Shown here: piece by piece, positions 25,900-33,231 of the stretch
Layout: each line of letters starts with the position of its first letter
Numbering within the stretch: position 1 is the stretch's first letter
Source: CAYQAJ01 sp964415245
GTDB lineage: Bacteria > Planctomycetota > Planctomycetia > Pirellulales > Pirellulaceae
NCBI GenBank assembly: GCA_964415245.1
Contig: CAYQAJ010000017.1
Span: 1-37,322, forward strand
Reading direction: 5' to 3'
DNA length: 37,322 nt
Made by a program: the position numbers and the translations under genes
The notes under the pieces: generated by a model
What the model was told of the DNA's origin: nothing
Database searches by the model: none
The model's input: only the letters and a program-made list of their open reading frames with translations

Positions 25900-28272
25900 T
25901 CAGTCCTCCCTCGCACCAATGTTCCCCCCCGCTTCGCCGAACGCCACCAGTCGATCTCCCGCCGCAATGAGCAGCACGCCGTCGGCGATCACCAGGTTTC
26001 CTCCGGTGGCGCCGCGATGCGTCAGCTCGATCTCCCGCACGCCGATCGGTTCCCAGCCGCGGCCAACCGGTCGCGTCCGCTGCTCGAAAACGTAGATACT
26101 CTCGCGCGTGGGCCAGTACACGTAATCGCCCGCCAATACGCCGCGGCCAAAACCGGGCGGATCGGCTCGTGCGGCGCCCGGCGACTCCGACCTCTGCTGC
26201 GGGAACTGGCCTACCAAGCGTCCGGTCGCGACATCGAACCAATAGAGGTATTCGCCGCTGGCGATTAAGTTGCCATGCCCCACGCCCAACAGGTGCATCA
26301 CGTCGTCAGCTCGCGGCTGCGGGGTCTGCCACAGCGTCTGCCCGGTTATCGCGTCGATAGCCAGGATGTGGTCGCTATCGCCCGGCGCCGCCAACACGAT
26401 GCCCTGGTGGACAACGCACGGATTCAAGTCGCGAAAGAAGTGCAGGTGATCGCTTTCCAGGTCGGTGGCGGGGAACGAGCATCGCGGATACTCGACGACC
26501 CAGCGGAGCGCACCGCCATCGGGCGAAAGCGCCGCCACGACCCCCAGGTTGGTGTTGCAGTACAGCGTCCCCTCGCTCAAGGTCAGCAGGATGTGGCTGA
26601 TCTCGTCGGTGTTCGCCTGGCTCACCGTCGACGACTCGCACACCATCTGCCGCCAGCGCCGCGCCCCGGTCATGGCATCGAAGCACGCCACGAAGCACGC
26701 CGACTGTGGGCTCCCCTCGTCGGTGCGGCGCATGGCAATGTAGAGATTGTCGCCGTCGCACAGCGGTGTCCCCTCGAACGCCCACCGGCGATCCTCGACT
26801 TCGAGCGGAAAGCCCGGCAGCAGCTTTCCCTCCGCGGCCAGGTCGAGCCCGACAATCATTCCCGGCTGGCGCAAGAGCGAAGGATTGCTTTTGACCGCCG
26901 TCAGCGGCGCACCGACGCGGGCAAACAGCCTCCCACGGCTCACCGTTGCCGTGAAACGCGGCACGCCGACGTAGTACCTATTGCGGGGATAGCGTTTGTC
27001 GGCCTCTTCTTTGCTGTAGGGCCGGCCGATCACGATGCCCGATTCGTCGCCGCCGCTCCACGCCGGTTCGCCGCTGGCGAGGTTGAGCACCTTGAGGCAA
27101 GTCAGCTCGTTCATTATGACGAGATCGCCCACGACGACCGGATGGTACGGCAGCAGCTCATTGAACTCCTCGGCAATCCGCTGCCGGCCGAAGCCGATCT
27201 TCTCGTTTTGCGCTTCGAGCATGGGAAGCCGGTGCGACCAGAGAGGGGGGCCGCCGACATCGACGCCGCGCGGCGCAGATTTGCCGCGATCCAGGCTGCC
27301 ACCAAACGTGGGCCAGTCCGAATCGACGGCTTCTTCCGGCCAATCGGCGCTTGTCTTGAGCAAGTCGGATAGCGCTTGCGTGTAGTTGCCGCGTCGGCCC
27401 GCGATCGCTCCTTCCGCGTCGCCGTGCAGACGACGAAAAACGTTGATCTCCCATGCGGCTCGTTCGCGCGATCCCTCGAGAATCGAAACGAGCACCAGGC
27501 GCGCCCGCACATCGGCCAGTTTCAAATCGGTGTCGGGGTACGCGCCGCGAATTGCAGAAGCGGAGGGATCGGTTAGCAGCGGCTCGATGCGCGGCCAGAT
27601 CGAGTCGAGCTCCGCGTCGCTTTTCGCGTCCTTGAGCGTGAGCCACAGCGAGCGGCCGTCGAGAAAAGCGACGTCCGAATCGTTACCGGCGCGGGGCCGC
27701 AACACCGGGCTGATCCGCTCCCAGTAGCCGCGTGCCCGCGCGAACTGGCCCTGTTCGAGCGATATCTCTCCCAGGGCATACAGCGCGTCGTCGCCGAAAC
27801 TGCTCGCCAGCATCTGCTCGACGATGCGCTGAAGCGCGGCGGAATCGCGCTCGGCGACCGCCATGTGAAACATCCGCTCGGCCACCGGATCGACGCGGCT
27901 GCGATAGAGCGCCAGTGCCTCGGGTGCGGCGGCCTTGAGGGAGCACAAGCGCATCTGGCACACTTCGCGCATCGGCAGGAAGCGCGTCGGGTAACCTTCG
28001 TAGGGCGCCTCGCCGGCGGCGCGAACCAGCGCCTCGCCGTGGTTTTCCATCAAGGTCCGCAGAGTTTCGACGGCGGTGTCCCATTGGCCGTCGGCCAGGA
28101 ATTCGTTCACTTGCTCCAGGTGAGAGCGCTCGGTGTTGCCGGCCTCTTCGACGCGAACCGTCGTGGCACTTTGCGGCTCGCGAAATATCTGCCCCTGAGC
28201 CGTGACCGCAGCCACCGAGAACGCGGCAATCGCCGCGGCGCCGATCGTCCATCGATCCATGCGGTTCATCAT
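25900..28272 (-). CDS. exported PQQ-like beta-propeller protein with helical N-terminal domain
   Basis: The chosen ATG at 28272 (MMNRMDRWTIGAAAIAAFSV) gives 790 residues with a signal peptide ending near AAVTAQGQ. The open frame extends to 28443 but has no signal or similarity. Residues about 40-300 are helical and TPR-like (QVNEFLADGQWDTAVETLRT, ISLEQGQFARARGYWERISP). From about 340 on, PQQ-type propeller blades appear (GDLVIMNELTCLKVLNLASG, FDAMTGARRWRQMVCES, DHILAIDAITGQTLWQ, GDYVYWPTRESIYVFE). PQQ ligands were not identified, so this may be a WD-like binding protein and not a dehydrogenase. It is the last gene of the oxidase array. The role is unknown. Confidence 0.85.
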   Translation of the reverse strand: MMNRMDRWTIGAAAIAAFSVAAVTAQGQIFREPQSATTVRVEEAGNTERSHLEQVNEFLADGQWDTAVETLRTLMENHGEALVRAAGEAPYEGYPTRFLPMREVCQMRLCSLKAAAPEALALYRSRVDPVAERMFHMAVAERDSAALQRIVEQMLASSFGDDALYALGEISLEQGQFARARGYWERISPVLRPRAGNDSDVAFLDGRSLWLTLKDAKSDAELDSIWPRIEPLLTDPSASAIRGAYPDTDLKLADVRARLVLVSILEGSRERAAWEINVFRRLHGDAEGAIAGRRGNYTQALSDLLKTSADWPEEAVDSDWPTFGGSLDRGKSAPRGVDVGGPPLWSHRLPMLEAQNEKIGFGRQRIAEEFNELLPYHPVVVGDLVIMNELTCLKVLNLASGEPAWSGGDESGIVIGRPYSKEEADKRYPRNRYYVGVPRFTATVSRGRLFARVGAPLTAVKSNPSLLRQPGMIVGLDLAAEGKLLPGFPLEVEDRRWAFEGTPLCDGDNLYIAMRRTDEGSPQSACFVACFDAMTGARRWRQMVCESSTVSQANTDEISHILLTLSEGTLYCNTNLGVVAALSPDGGALRWVVEYPRCSFPATDLESDHLHFFRDLNPCVVHQGIVLAAPGDSDHILAIDAITGQTLWQTPQPRADDVMHLLGVGHGNLIASGEYLYWFDVATGRLVGQFPQQRSESPGAARADPPGFGRGVLAGDYVYWPTRESIYVFEQRTRPVGRGWEPIGVREIELTHRGATGGNLVIADGVLLIAAGDRLVAFGEAGGNIGARED

Positions 28273-28465
28273 GAAAGTCGGCGCAGCAACGCCGCTCGTA
28301 TGCTCGCAAAGGAATTCGCCGAGAATCGAAGTTGCCCCGCGGAACGATGGTGGGCGCCCGAAGAAGCGCACCCGCTGCTCTCCTTCAGTATAGGAGGGCA
28401 GGCGGTGGCGGGGAAGAAAGACGGGCCGGATGACCGACGCCACGTCGCGGGAAAGACCGCGCTGC

Positions 28466-28648
28466 TTAGCGGCTTGCGTATCCTTCCACGATTCGCCCGA
28501 CCCAGAACGCCGCGAAGCCGAACACCATCATGATGACCATCTGGCTCACGCCGGACGACCGGTCGAGCCCGCCGCTGCACTCGAGAACGACGGCCGCCGG
28601 CAGCACCACCAGCCCCACGATCTGCAAGCCGCGGCCGAGCGTTCTCAT
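28466..28648 (-). CDS. small two-helix membrane protein
   Basis: The 60-residue protein from ATG 28648 (MRTLGRGLQIVGLVVLPAAV) has two hydrophobic helices: LQIVGLVVLPAAVVLE, and VIMMVFGFAAFWVGRIVE after the conserved-looking GGLDRSSGVSQM. A TTG start at 28675 would add nine residues. It is recognisable as a small conserved planctomycete membrane protein, but no function is known. It lies between the CPTC membrane gene and the propeller gene on the same strand. Confidence 0.62.
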   Translation of the reverse strand: MRTLGRGLQIVGLVVLPAAVVLECSGGLDRSSGVSQMVIMMVFGFAAFWVGRIVEGYASR

Positions 28649-28690
28649 CGCCGAATTCGTCCCGATGCGTGCCAAGGGCGCGAGTGGCTG

Positions 28691-29065
28691 CTACACGCCG
28701 ACCGGCTCGCGCTCGCGACTGTCGATCGCCGGGCTCTCTTCGTGCAGATCGCCGTATCGAGCGACCGAGTCGTCGCCGTCGAGCGACTCCGCGCGCGGCG
28801 CCTGCAGTTGCGCGGCCGCCTGCAACCGGCGGGCGCGGCGAATCTGGTACCAAAAGTATCCGCCCAGCGTGAAGAAGATCACGAACGGCATCGACATCAT
28901 GAACAAGATGCTCCAGAAGTAGCCCCGCACCAGGCCGGCTGCCTGTTCGTCGTTCTGGGCCAGGGCTTCGCTGCACGTGGGGCAAGCCTGCGCGACGGCG
29001 TGAAGCAGCAGTACGACGGCCACGACCGCCATCGCCAATAGCGTCCCTCGCCGAATTGCCGCCAT
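28691..29065 (-). CDS. small exported membrane protein with CPTC motif
   Basis: The 124-residue protein from ATG 29065 has AGGG at 8-base spacing; a second in-frame ATG 6 bases upstream (29071) would be too close to it. Residues about 7-26 are a signal sequence (LLAMAVVAVVLLLHAVAQA), followed directly by Cys28-Pro-Thr-Cys31. Residues 50-73 form one membrane helix (SILFMMSMPFVIFFTLGGYF), then an Arg-rich cytoplasmic stretch and an acidic tail. The N-terminus outside with CxxC suggests a redox or copper role, fitting its place after DUF420 and SCO1, but this is inference. A lipobox does not fit well. Confidence 0.7.
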   Translation of the reverse strand: MAAIRRGTLLAMAVVAVVLLLHAVAQACPTCSEALAQNDEQAAGLVRGYFWSILFMMSMPFVIFFTLGGYFWYQIRRARRLQAAAQLQAPRAESLDGDDSVARYGDLHEESPAIDSREREPVGV

Positions 29066-29075
29066 AGTCATCGCC

Positions 29076-29582
29076 CTACGTCTCGTGCAAGACCGCCAGC
29101 CGACTCGCAGCCGGCGGCTTAGGCACAAGTATACCCTCTGCCTCCCGGGCCGGGTAGACATGATACAGCATCAGATACACCACCACGCCCGTGACCGAAA
29201 CGTACAGCCAAATGGGAAACGTCCAGCGGGCCAGCCGTCGATGCGCCCGCCGGCGATCGCGCAGGCCCAGGTAAATGGTCACCAGGGCTAGAAAGGGGAC
29301 AGCCGCCGCCAGAACGATGTGCGTGATGAGGAGTGTGAAATAGCAATCGCGGACCAGAGGCCCCGGGTATTCGGGAAAGCGTTTGCTCCCCTTGATACCG
29401 ATGTGATACGCCACGTAACAAGCCAGAAACAGCACCGACACTCCGAAGCACGCCAGCATCGTCCACTTGTGCGCTGTCTCGCGGCGCTGCTTGATCAGCA
29501 CGTAGCCGCACACCAACAGCACCGCCGCCACCGCGTTGAGCGAAGCGTTCAAGTGGGGCAGGATGCGGAGCGCACTTTCCAC
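29076..29582 (-). CDS. DUF420 membrane protein, probable cytochrome oxidase assembly factor
   Basis: From the GTG at 29582 it has 168 residues (MESALRILPHLNASLNAVAA). The family normally starts just before L.P.LNA..N, and the further upstream sequence contains a palindrome and a repeat-like CTTTGTGTCTTGGCCTTGG stretch, so the longer frame up to 29705 is probably not translated. ATG 29651 is an alternative. Four to five membrane helices are seen, with family His residues at 10, 39 (HKWTMLACFG), 60 (ACYVAYHIG), 88 (LLITHIVLA) and 141. DUF420/YozB/CtaM-type proteins help mature heme-copper oxidases. It lies right after SCO1 on the same strand. Confidence 0.85.
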   Translation of the reverse strand: MESALRILPHLNASLNAVAAVLLVCGYVLIKQRRETAHKWTMLACFGVSVLFLACYVAYHIGIKGSKRFPEYPGPLVRDCYFTLLITHIVLAAAVPFLALVTIYLGLRDRRRAHRRLARWTFPIWLYVSVTGVVVYLMLYHVYPAREAEGILVPKPPAASRLAVLHET

Positions 29583-29654
29583 GGGCGTGCTCGAAAAGGA
29601 TGCCGACGAAACCAAGGACGCCCAAGGCCAAGACACAAAGAGACGGTGCATAGG

Positions 29655-29672
29655 CCCGGCCGGAAGGCCGGG
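29655..29672. repeat. CCCGGCC-GGAA-GGCCGGG hairpin
   Basis: A perfect 7-bp stem with a GGAA loop lies between SCO1 and DUF420. Its presence argues against the longer DUF420 start. It could attenuate transcription, or it may be another mobile repeat. Confidence 0.55.
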
Positions 29673-29714
29673 GTACATCGTGCAGCAAACGCGCCGGTGG
29701 TGCACTCCGCTTCG

Positions 29715-30614
29715 CTACTGCGCGTCCTCCGCCGCCGATGCTGCGGGAACCGGCGTAGTTGAATCCTGCCCCTGGTCCGCCTGCGGCTGCTGCGGCGGCG
29801 CTTTGCGGGCCGGGTCCGCGGCCGGCACCAACAGCCCGCTGTCCTCGTCGACCGTCGGGGGCGTAGTCGGAGTCAGCGACTCCGAAGGTGGCGGCGGCTC
29901 CGTCTCGGCCAGCAGCTTGCGGAGCATGTCGCGCATCTCATCCAGTTTTTGGGGGTCGTTCCAGCTATAAAAGCCTCGAATGTTGCCCCAGCGGTCGATC
30001 GTAATGAGACGCTCTGAGTGACTGATCTCCCTCGTGTCTTCACTGGTGAGCACGGGCACGAAGTAGATTTCGCCGGCGATACGGCGGATGTACTTCTCGT
30101 CGCCGGTCAGAAAGTGCCACCGCTCGGGGTCGGCACCAAATTCGTTGGCGTAGATCGCTAGCTTCTTCACCGTATCGCGCATCGGTTCGCAGGTGATGCT
30201 CACGAATTGCACTTCGCGGCCGTCGAACTCTTGGGTCAGGGCCTTGATCTTGGCGTTCTGCCGCGGGCACGCGGTGGGACACGACGTATAAAAGAAGCTA
30301 ACCACGGCCACCTTTCCTTTCAGATCGTCCGTGCCGTAGTGCTTGCCCGTTTGATCGGTGAGCGTGTACTGGCTCAGCCACTTTTCGTCGATGCCGGGCG
30401 GGCGCCAATCGGGATCGGGCACCGCCACGCTTCCGCTGGGAACGCCGCCAAACTTATCCTGGTACCAGCGCCAACCGAACCACAGCACCACGGCGCCGCA
30501 AAACACCAGCAGCACTCCGCCCCAGGCCAACGCGGCCCACGACGCAGTGCGCGGCGCGTCGCTTGCGTGCGTGTGGGCATCGAATTCAGGCTTGTCGGTC
30601 GCATGTTCGCTCAT
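29715..30614 (-). CDS. SCO1/SenC copper chaperone with extended Pro-rich tail
   Basis: The 299-residue protein from ATG 30614 (MSEHATDKPEFDAHTHASDA) starts in a 4-bp ATGA overlap with the upstream permease. A single N-terminal membrane anchor lies at about 25-48. The thioredoxin-fold domain follows with the copper ligands Cys112 and Cys116 (FFYTSCPTACPRQN) and His199 (ISHSERLITID), all intact, so copper insertion into the CuA site of oxidase subunit II is expected. After residue 235 comes a tail of about 65 residues rich in Pro, Ala, Gln and Asp, with no structure and not typical of SCO proteins. The N-terminal cytoplasmic part is His-rich. Confidence 0.94.
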   Translation of the reverse strand: MSEHATDKPEFDAHTHASDAPRTASWAALAWGGVLLVFCGAVVLWFGWRWYQDKFGGVPSGSVAVPDPDWRPPGIDEKWLSQYTLTDQTGKHYGTDDLKGKVAVVSFFYTSCPTACPRQNAKIKALTQEFDGREVQFVSITCEPMRDTVKKLAIYANEFGADPERWHFLTGDEKYIRRIAGEIYFVPVLTSEDTREISHSERLITIDRWGNIRGFYSWNDPQKLDEMRDMLRKLLAETEPPPPSESLTPTTPPTVDEDSGLLVPAADPARKAPPQQPQADQGQDSTTPVPAASAAEDAQ

Positions 30615-31507
30615 TGCAAATCTCCCGACGTGCGAGTTCGGGCCACCTGGCACGAGGCGACGAACATCAGCACGGCAAAACCCACGGTCACCAGCCAGCA
30701 CACGAGCAGACTGGGCGTCCAGAATCCGGCAGGCGGCGGCTGGTCAAACAACAGGCCCCGCACGCCCCCCACGCAGTACGTCACCGGATTGACCCGCATC
30801 GCCCAATGCAGGGCGAGCTGCGTCCACGAACCGCCCGCGTCAGCAGCGGGAATCGGGAAAAACGCCCCCGACAATAGCCACAACGGCATGAGCACCAGGC
30901 TCATCACGGCGTGGAAGCCCTGGGTCGATTCCATTCGCCACGCAATGACGAATCCCAGGCCCGTCAGCCCGATCGACGCAGCCAGCATCATCACGGCCAG
31001 CGCCAGCCAGTTGGCCAGCGGCACGTCAATATCCAAGGTTAGCGCCAAGAGCAGAAAGATCAACCCCTGCACCATTGCGATCAGCGCCCCCCCCAGCACC
31101 TTGCCCAGCACCATCGACCAGCGTGGAATCGGCGCCACCAGCACCGACTGCAAAAAGCCCTCGCGGCGATCCTCGATGATCGAAATGGTGGCGAAGATGG
31201 CCGTAAACAGCAGAATCAGCACCAGCGTACCGGGAAAGTAGTAGGCCAGAAAACTCTGACCGGTCGCCCCCGCGGCCGACAAGCTGAAACTCCGCTGGAG
31301 CCCCGCGCCGAACAGCAGCCAGAACAACAGCGGCTGCCCCACGGCGCCGATCACGCGGTTGCGCTGGCGGAAGAAGCGCACCATCTCCCGCCAGCAGAGT
31401 GTCCACGCGGCCAAGAGCGGGCGCGGCTTGATCTCGGCCGGTATCGGCGACGGCGGTGAAACCGAATGCGTCAACTCGTCGGCGGCCTTGTGCGTGGCGC
31501 TAGTCAA
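30611..31507 (-). CDS. ABC-2 type transporter permease
   Basis: No ATG stands at the expected place. TTG 31507 overlaps the stop of the ATPase gene (TTGACTAG) and gives 298 residues; the ATG at 31384 would cut into the region before the first membrane helix. Six hydrophobic segments are seen, beginning after MVRFFRQRNRVIGAVGQPLL. The ABC-2 signature is present, with ISIIEDRREGFLQSVLVAPI and GGALIAMVQGLIFLLLALTL, and later MPLWLLSGAFFPI and NPVTYCVGGVRGLL. With the ATPase it forms an exporter of the NodJ/DrrB class. The substrate is unknown; lying between cox4 and SCO1, heme, copper or a lipid is possible (inference). Confidence 0.88.
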   Translation of the reverse strand: MTSATHKAADELTHSVSPPSPIPAEIKPRPLLAAWTLCWREMVRFFRQRNRVIGAVGQPLLFWLLFGAGLQRSFSLSAAGATGQSFLAYYFPGTLVLILLFTAIFATISIIEDRREGFLQSVLVAPIPRWSMVLGKVLGGALIAMVQGLIFLLLALTLDIDVPLANWLALAVMMLAASIGLTGLGFVIAWRMESTQGFHAVMSLVLMPLWLLSGAFFPIPAADAGGSWTQLALHWAMRVNPVTYCVGGVRGLLFDQPPPAGFWTPSLLVCWLVTVGFAVLMFVASCQVARTRTSGDLQ

Positions 31508-32453
31508 CGGCCACCTCCTGATGGCGCGAAGTCCAGAAGCGGTGACCCGTCTTGTCGATGAACACGTCTTCCAGCGTCGGCTTGCCGAGCGTGATGCTGG
31601 CGATCTGTCCCGGAAACGCCTCGACAAGGCGCGCCACCCACTGGTGCGCGTCGGGCCGTTCGAGCCGCACCTGCCCGTCGACCACGGAGGCCGCCACATC
31701 GAACTGCCGCGCGATCGTCTCGGCCAGTTCCCGCGGACTTTCGGTGTCGATCGTGATCGAATCGCCCCCGACCGAGGAGCGCAGCTCGTCGGGCGTTCCC
31801 AACGCGACGAGCGATCCCTCGTTCAGAATAGCGATGCGGTCGCTTTTGTCGGCTTCCTCGAGCAGATGCGTAGTGAGCACCACGGTTACGCCCATTTCGT
31901 CGCGCAGGCGGCGGAGGTAAACCCACAGGTCGCTGCGCGCCGCGGGGTCGAGTCCCGTGCTGGGTTCATCGAGCAACAGCAGCCGGGGCTGGTGGATCAT
32001 CCCCTTGGCCAATTCAACCCGCCGCCGCAAGCCGCCGGAAAGGGTTTCGGCGCGTTCCCGCGCGCGGTCGCTGAGCCCTAGCTGCGCGAGCAAGGCATCC
32101 TGCCGGACGCGGAGCGCACCGCCGGTCAAGCCGTACAGCGCCGCCTGATAGCGGATGTTCTCGGCCACCGTCAGCTTTTTGTCCAGGCTGGGCGCCTGAA
32201 ACACGACGCCGATGTGGCGACGCACCTCGTGCGGCTGGCGGGCCAGATCGAAGCCCAGCACGCGCACCTGCCCCTGTTGCAGGGGAACGAGCGTGGAAAG
32301 CACGCGAAACAGCGTGGTCTTTCCGCCGCCGTTGGGTCCCACGACGGCGAAGATTTCGCCTTGGGCGACCTGCAGCGTCAACTCGCGGAGCGCCGTCCTG
32401 GTGCCGTACGAATGGGTGAGAGAGCCAACGTCGATGGCTGCCGGCGTGCTCAT
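31500..32453 (-). CDS. ABC transporter ATP-binding protein (DrrA/NodI type)
   Basis: It has 317 residues from ATG 32453 (MSTPAAIDVGSLTHSYGTRT); the open frame extends upstream across a REP-like repeat and is not coding there. Walker A GPNGGGKT (39-46), the Q-loop VVFQAPSLD, signature LSGG (138-141), Walker B LLLLDEPSTGLDP and H-loop VLTTHLLEEADKSD are all intact. A C-terminal domain of about 90 residues is of the kind seen in DrrA/CcmA-like ATPases (SSVGGDSITIDTESPRELAE). It is translationally overlapping with the permease. It sits within the oxidase gene array after cox4. Confidence 0.95.
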   Translation of the reverse strand: MSTPAAIDVGSLTHSYGTRTALRELTLQVAQGEIFAVVGPNGGGKTTLFRVLSTLVPLQQGQVRVLGFDLARQPHEVRRHIGVVFQAPSLDKKLTVAENIRYQAALYGLTGGALRVRQDALLAQLGLSDRARERAETLSGGLRRRVELAKGMIHQPRLLLLDEPSTGLDPAARSDLWVYLRRLRDEMGVTVVLTTHLLEEADKSDRIAILNEGSLVALGTPDELRSSVGGDSITIDTESPRELAETIARQFDVAASVVDGQVRLERPDAHQWVARLVEAFPGQIASITLGKPTLEDVFIDKTGHRFWTSRHQEVAVD

Positions 32454-32481
32454 GGAATGAGACGATTCCGAGCCGATCCCC

Positions 32482-32556
32482 CAACCGTCGAGGACTGGTT
32501 CGCGGTGCGCTGTCCGCGGAGCAAAGTGTGCCTGTTCGCCACGCCGCAGACGGTAT
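32482..32556. repeat. diverged REP-like element
   Basis: AACCGTCGAGGACTGG, GCGGAGCAAAGTGTGCCTGT and AGACGGTATGG occur in the same order and orientation as at 19004-19080, with scattered substitutions. The stem is partly lost, so this is an older copy of the same element. It lies between cox4 and the ABC ATPase gene. Confidence 0.7.
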
Positions 32557-32568
32557 GGAGATCGCCCC

Positions 32569-33081
32569 TCAATTCCCTTCACCCCCGCCCGACGTAGCGC
32601 CGACACCATGCGCCCCCGCTTTCCCCTCATCGGGCGTGGCGTGCGTCGTATCGATGACGTGGGGCACAGCGGCATTTCGCCAGCGCTCTTCGGAATAGTG
32701 GCGAGTACGCAGGCCGATGTCGGGAATCAGCATCACCACCAGAAAGACGCTCATGATACTAGCAGGTACGGTGAGCACGTACTTCCAGTTCGCCTCCCAC
32801 TTCAGGTGCATGAAAAACAGCACCACAAGCAGCGCTTTGCAGCACGAGACGGCCATCATGCCGAACCAGCCGATGGCGGGGTTTTCCATGATCGGCGAGT
32901 TGCCGATGGCGAAGGAAATGGCCGTAAAAATGCACAACGCCACGAACACGGCAATGTATTTCCCGAGGCCGCCGTGGGCACCGTGACCTTGGTCGTTGGC
33001 GCCGTGGCCGCCGGCGCCGTGGCCGCCCTCGTGTCCGGAAGCGTGGCCGTGCTCGCTACCGTGTGCCGCATGCTCGGTCAT
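32569..33081 (-). CDS. cytochrome c oxidase subunit IV, His-rich N-terminus
   Basis: The 170-residue protein has GGAG 7 bases before the ATG at 33081. The first 38 residues are mostly His, Gly, Ala and Glu (MTEHAAHGSEHGHASGHEGG). Three membrane helices follow (about 41-60, 72-93, 98-118). The caa3/CtaF-like pattern is ALLVVLFFMHLKWEANWKYV and VFLVVMLIPDIGL. The tail is hydrophilic and ends with SGGGEGN. It is the small subunit of the aa3-type oxidase with CoxA and Cox3 encoded upstream. The His-rich leader would lie on the cytoplasmic side if the first helix inserts normally; metal binding is an inference. Confidence 0.9.
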   Translation of the reverse strand: MTEHAAHGSEHGHASGHEGGHGAGGHGANDQGHGAHGGLGKYIAVFVALCIFTAISFAIGNSPIMENPAIGWFGMMAVSCCKALLVVLFFMHLKWEANWKYVLTVPASIMSVFLVVMLIPDIGLRTRHYSEERWRNAAVPHVIDTTHATPDEGKAGAHGVGATSGGGEGN

Positions 33082-33153
33082 AACGGGCTCCGCACTAAAA
33101 AACCTCGAACGTTGCGGCGCGTTTCCACAAAACGAGAATGCCGCCTCGCCGCC

Positions 33154-33229
33154 AGTTTTCAGTGTTCAGTTTTCGGTTTTCAGTCGGATCCCTCTGTACT
33201 GAAAACTGAACACCGAAAACTGAAAACTC
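33154..33229. repeat. inverted pair of TTTTCAG repeats after cox3
   Basis: Left arm 33154-33184 (AGTTTTCAGTGTTCAG then TTTTCGGTTTTCAGT) and right arm 33199-33229 (ACTGAAAACTGAACACCG then AAAACTGAAAACT) are near reverse complements around a 14-bp loop. The pair lies just after the cox3 stop, inside the cox3-cox4 gap, where a strong RNA hairpin could form. This is the clearest paired copy of the family. Confidence 0.85.
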
Positions 33230-33231
33230 TA

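Noticed and set aside
22753..25970. Two plus-strand open frames of 479 and 499 residues
   Set aside because: They lie antisense to the BatA-like, DUF58 and MoxR genes, which carry intact motifs; composition is that of shadow frames.
29583..29705. Longer N-terminus for the DUF420 protein
   Set aside because: The extension translates a perfect hairpin and a repeat-like stretch and is not typical of the family.
33154..33229. Possible CRISPR-like array in the TTTTCAG repeats
   Set aside because: Units are 7-15 bases with no spacers of constant length and no cas genes nearby.
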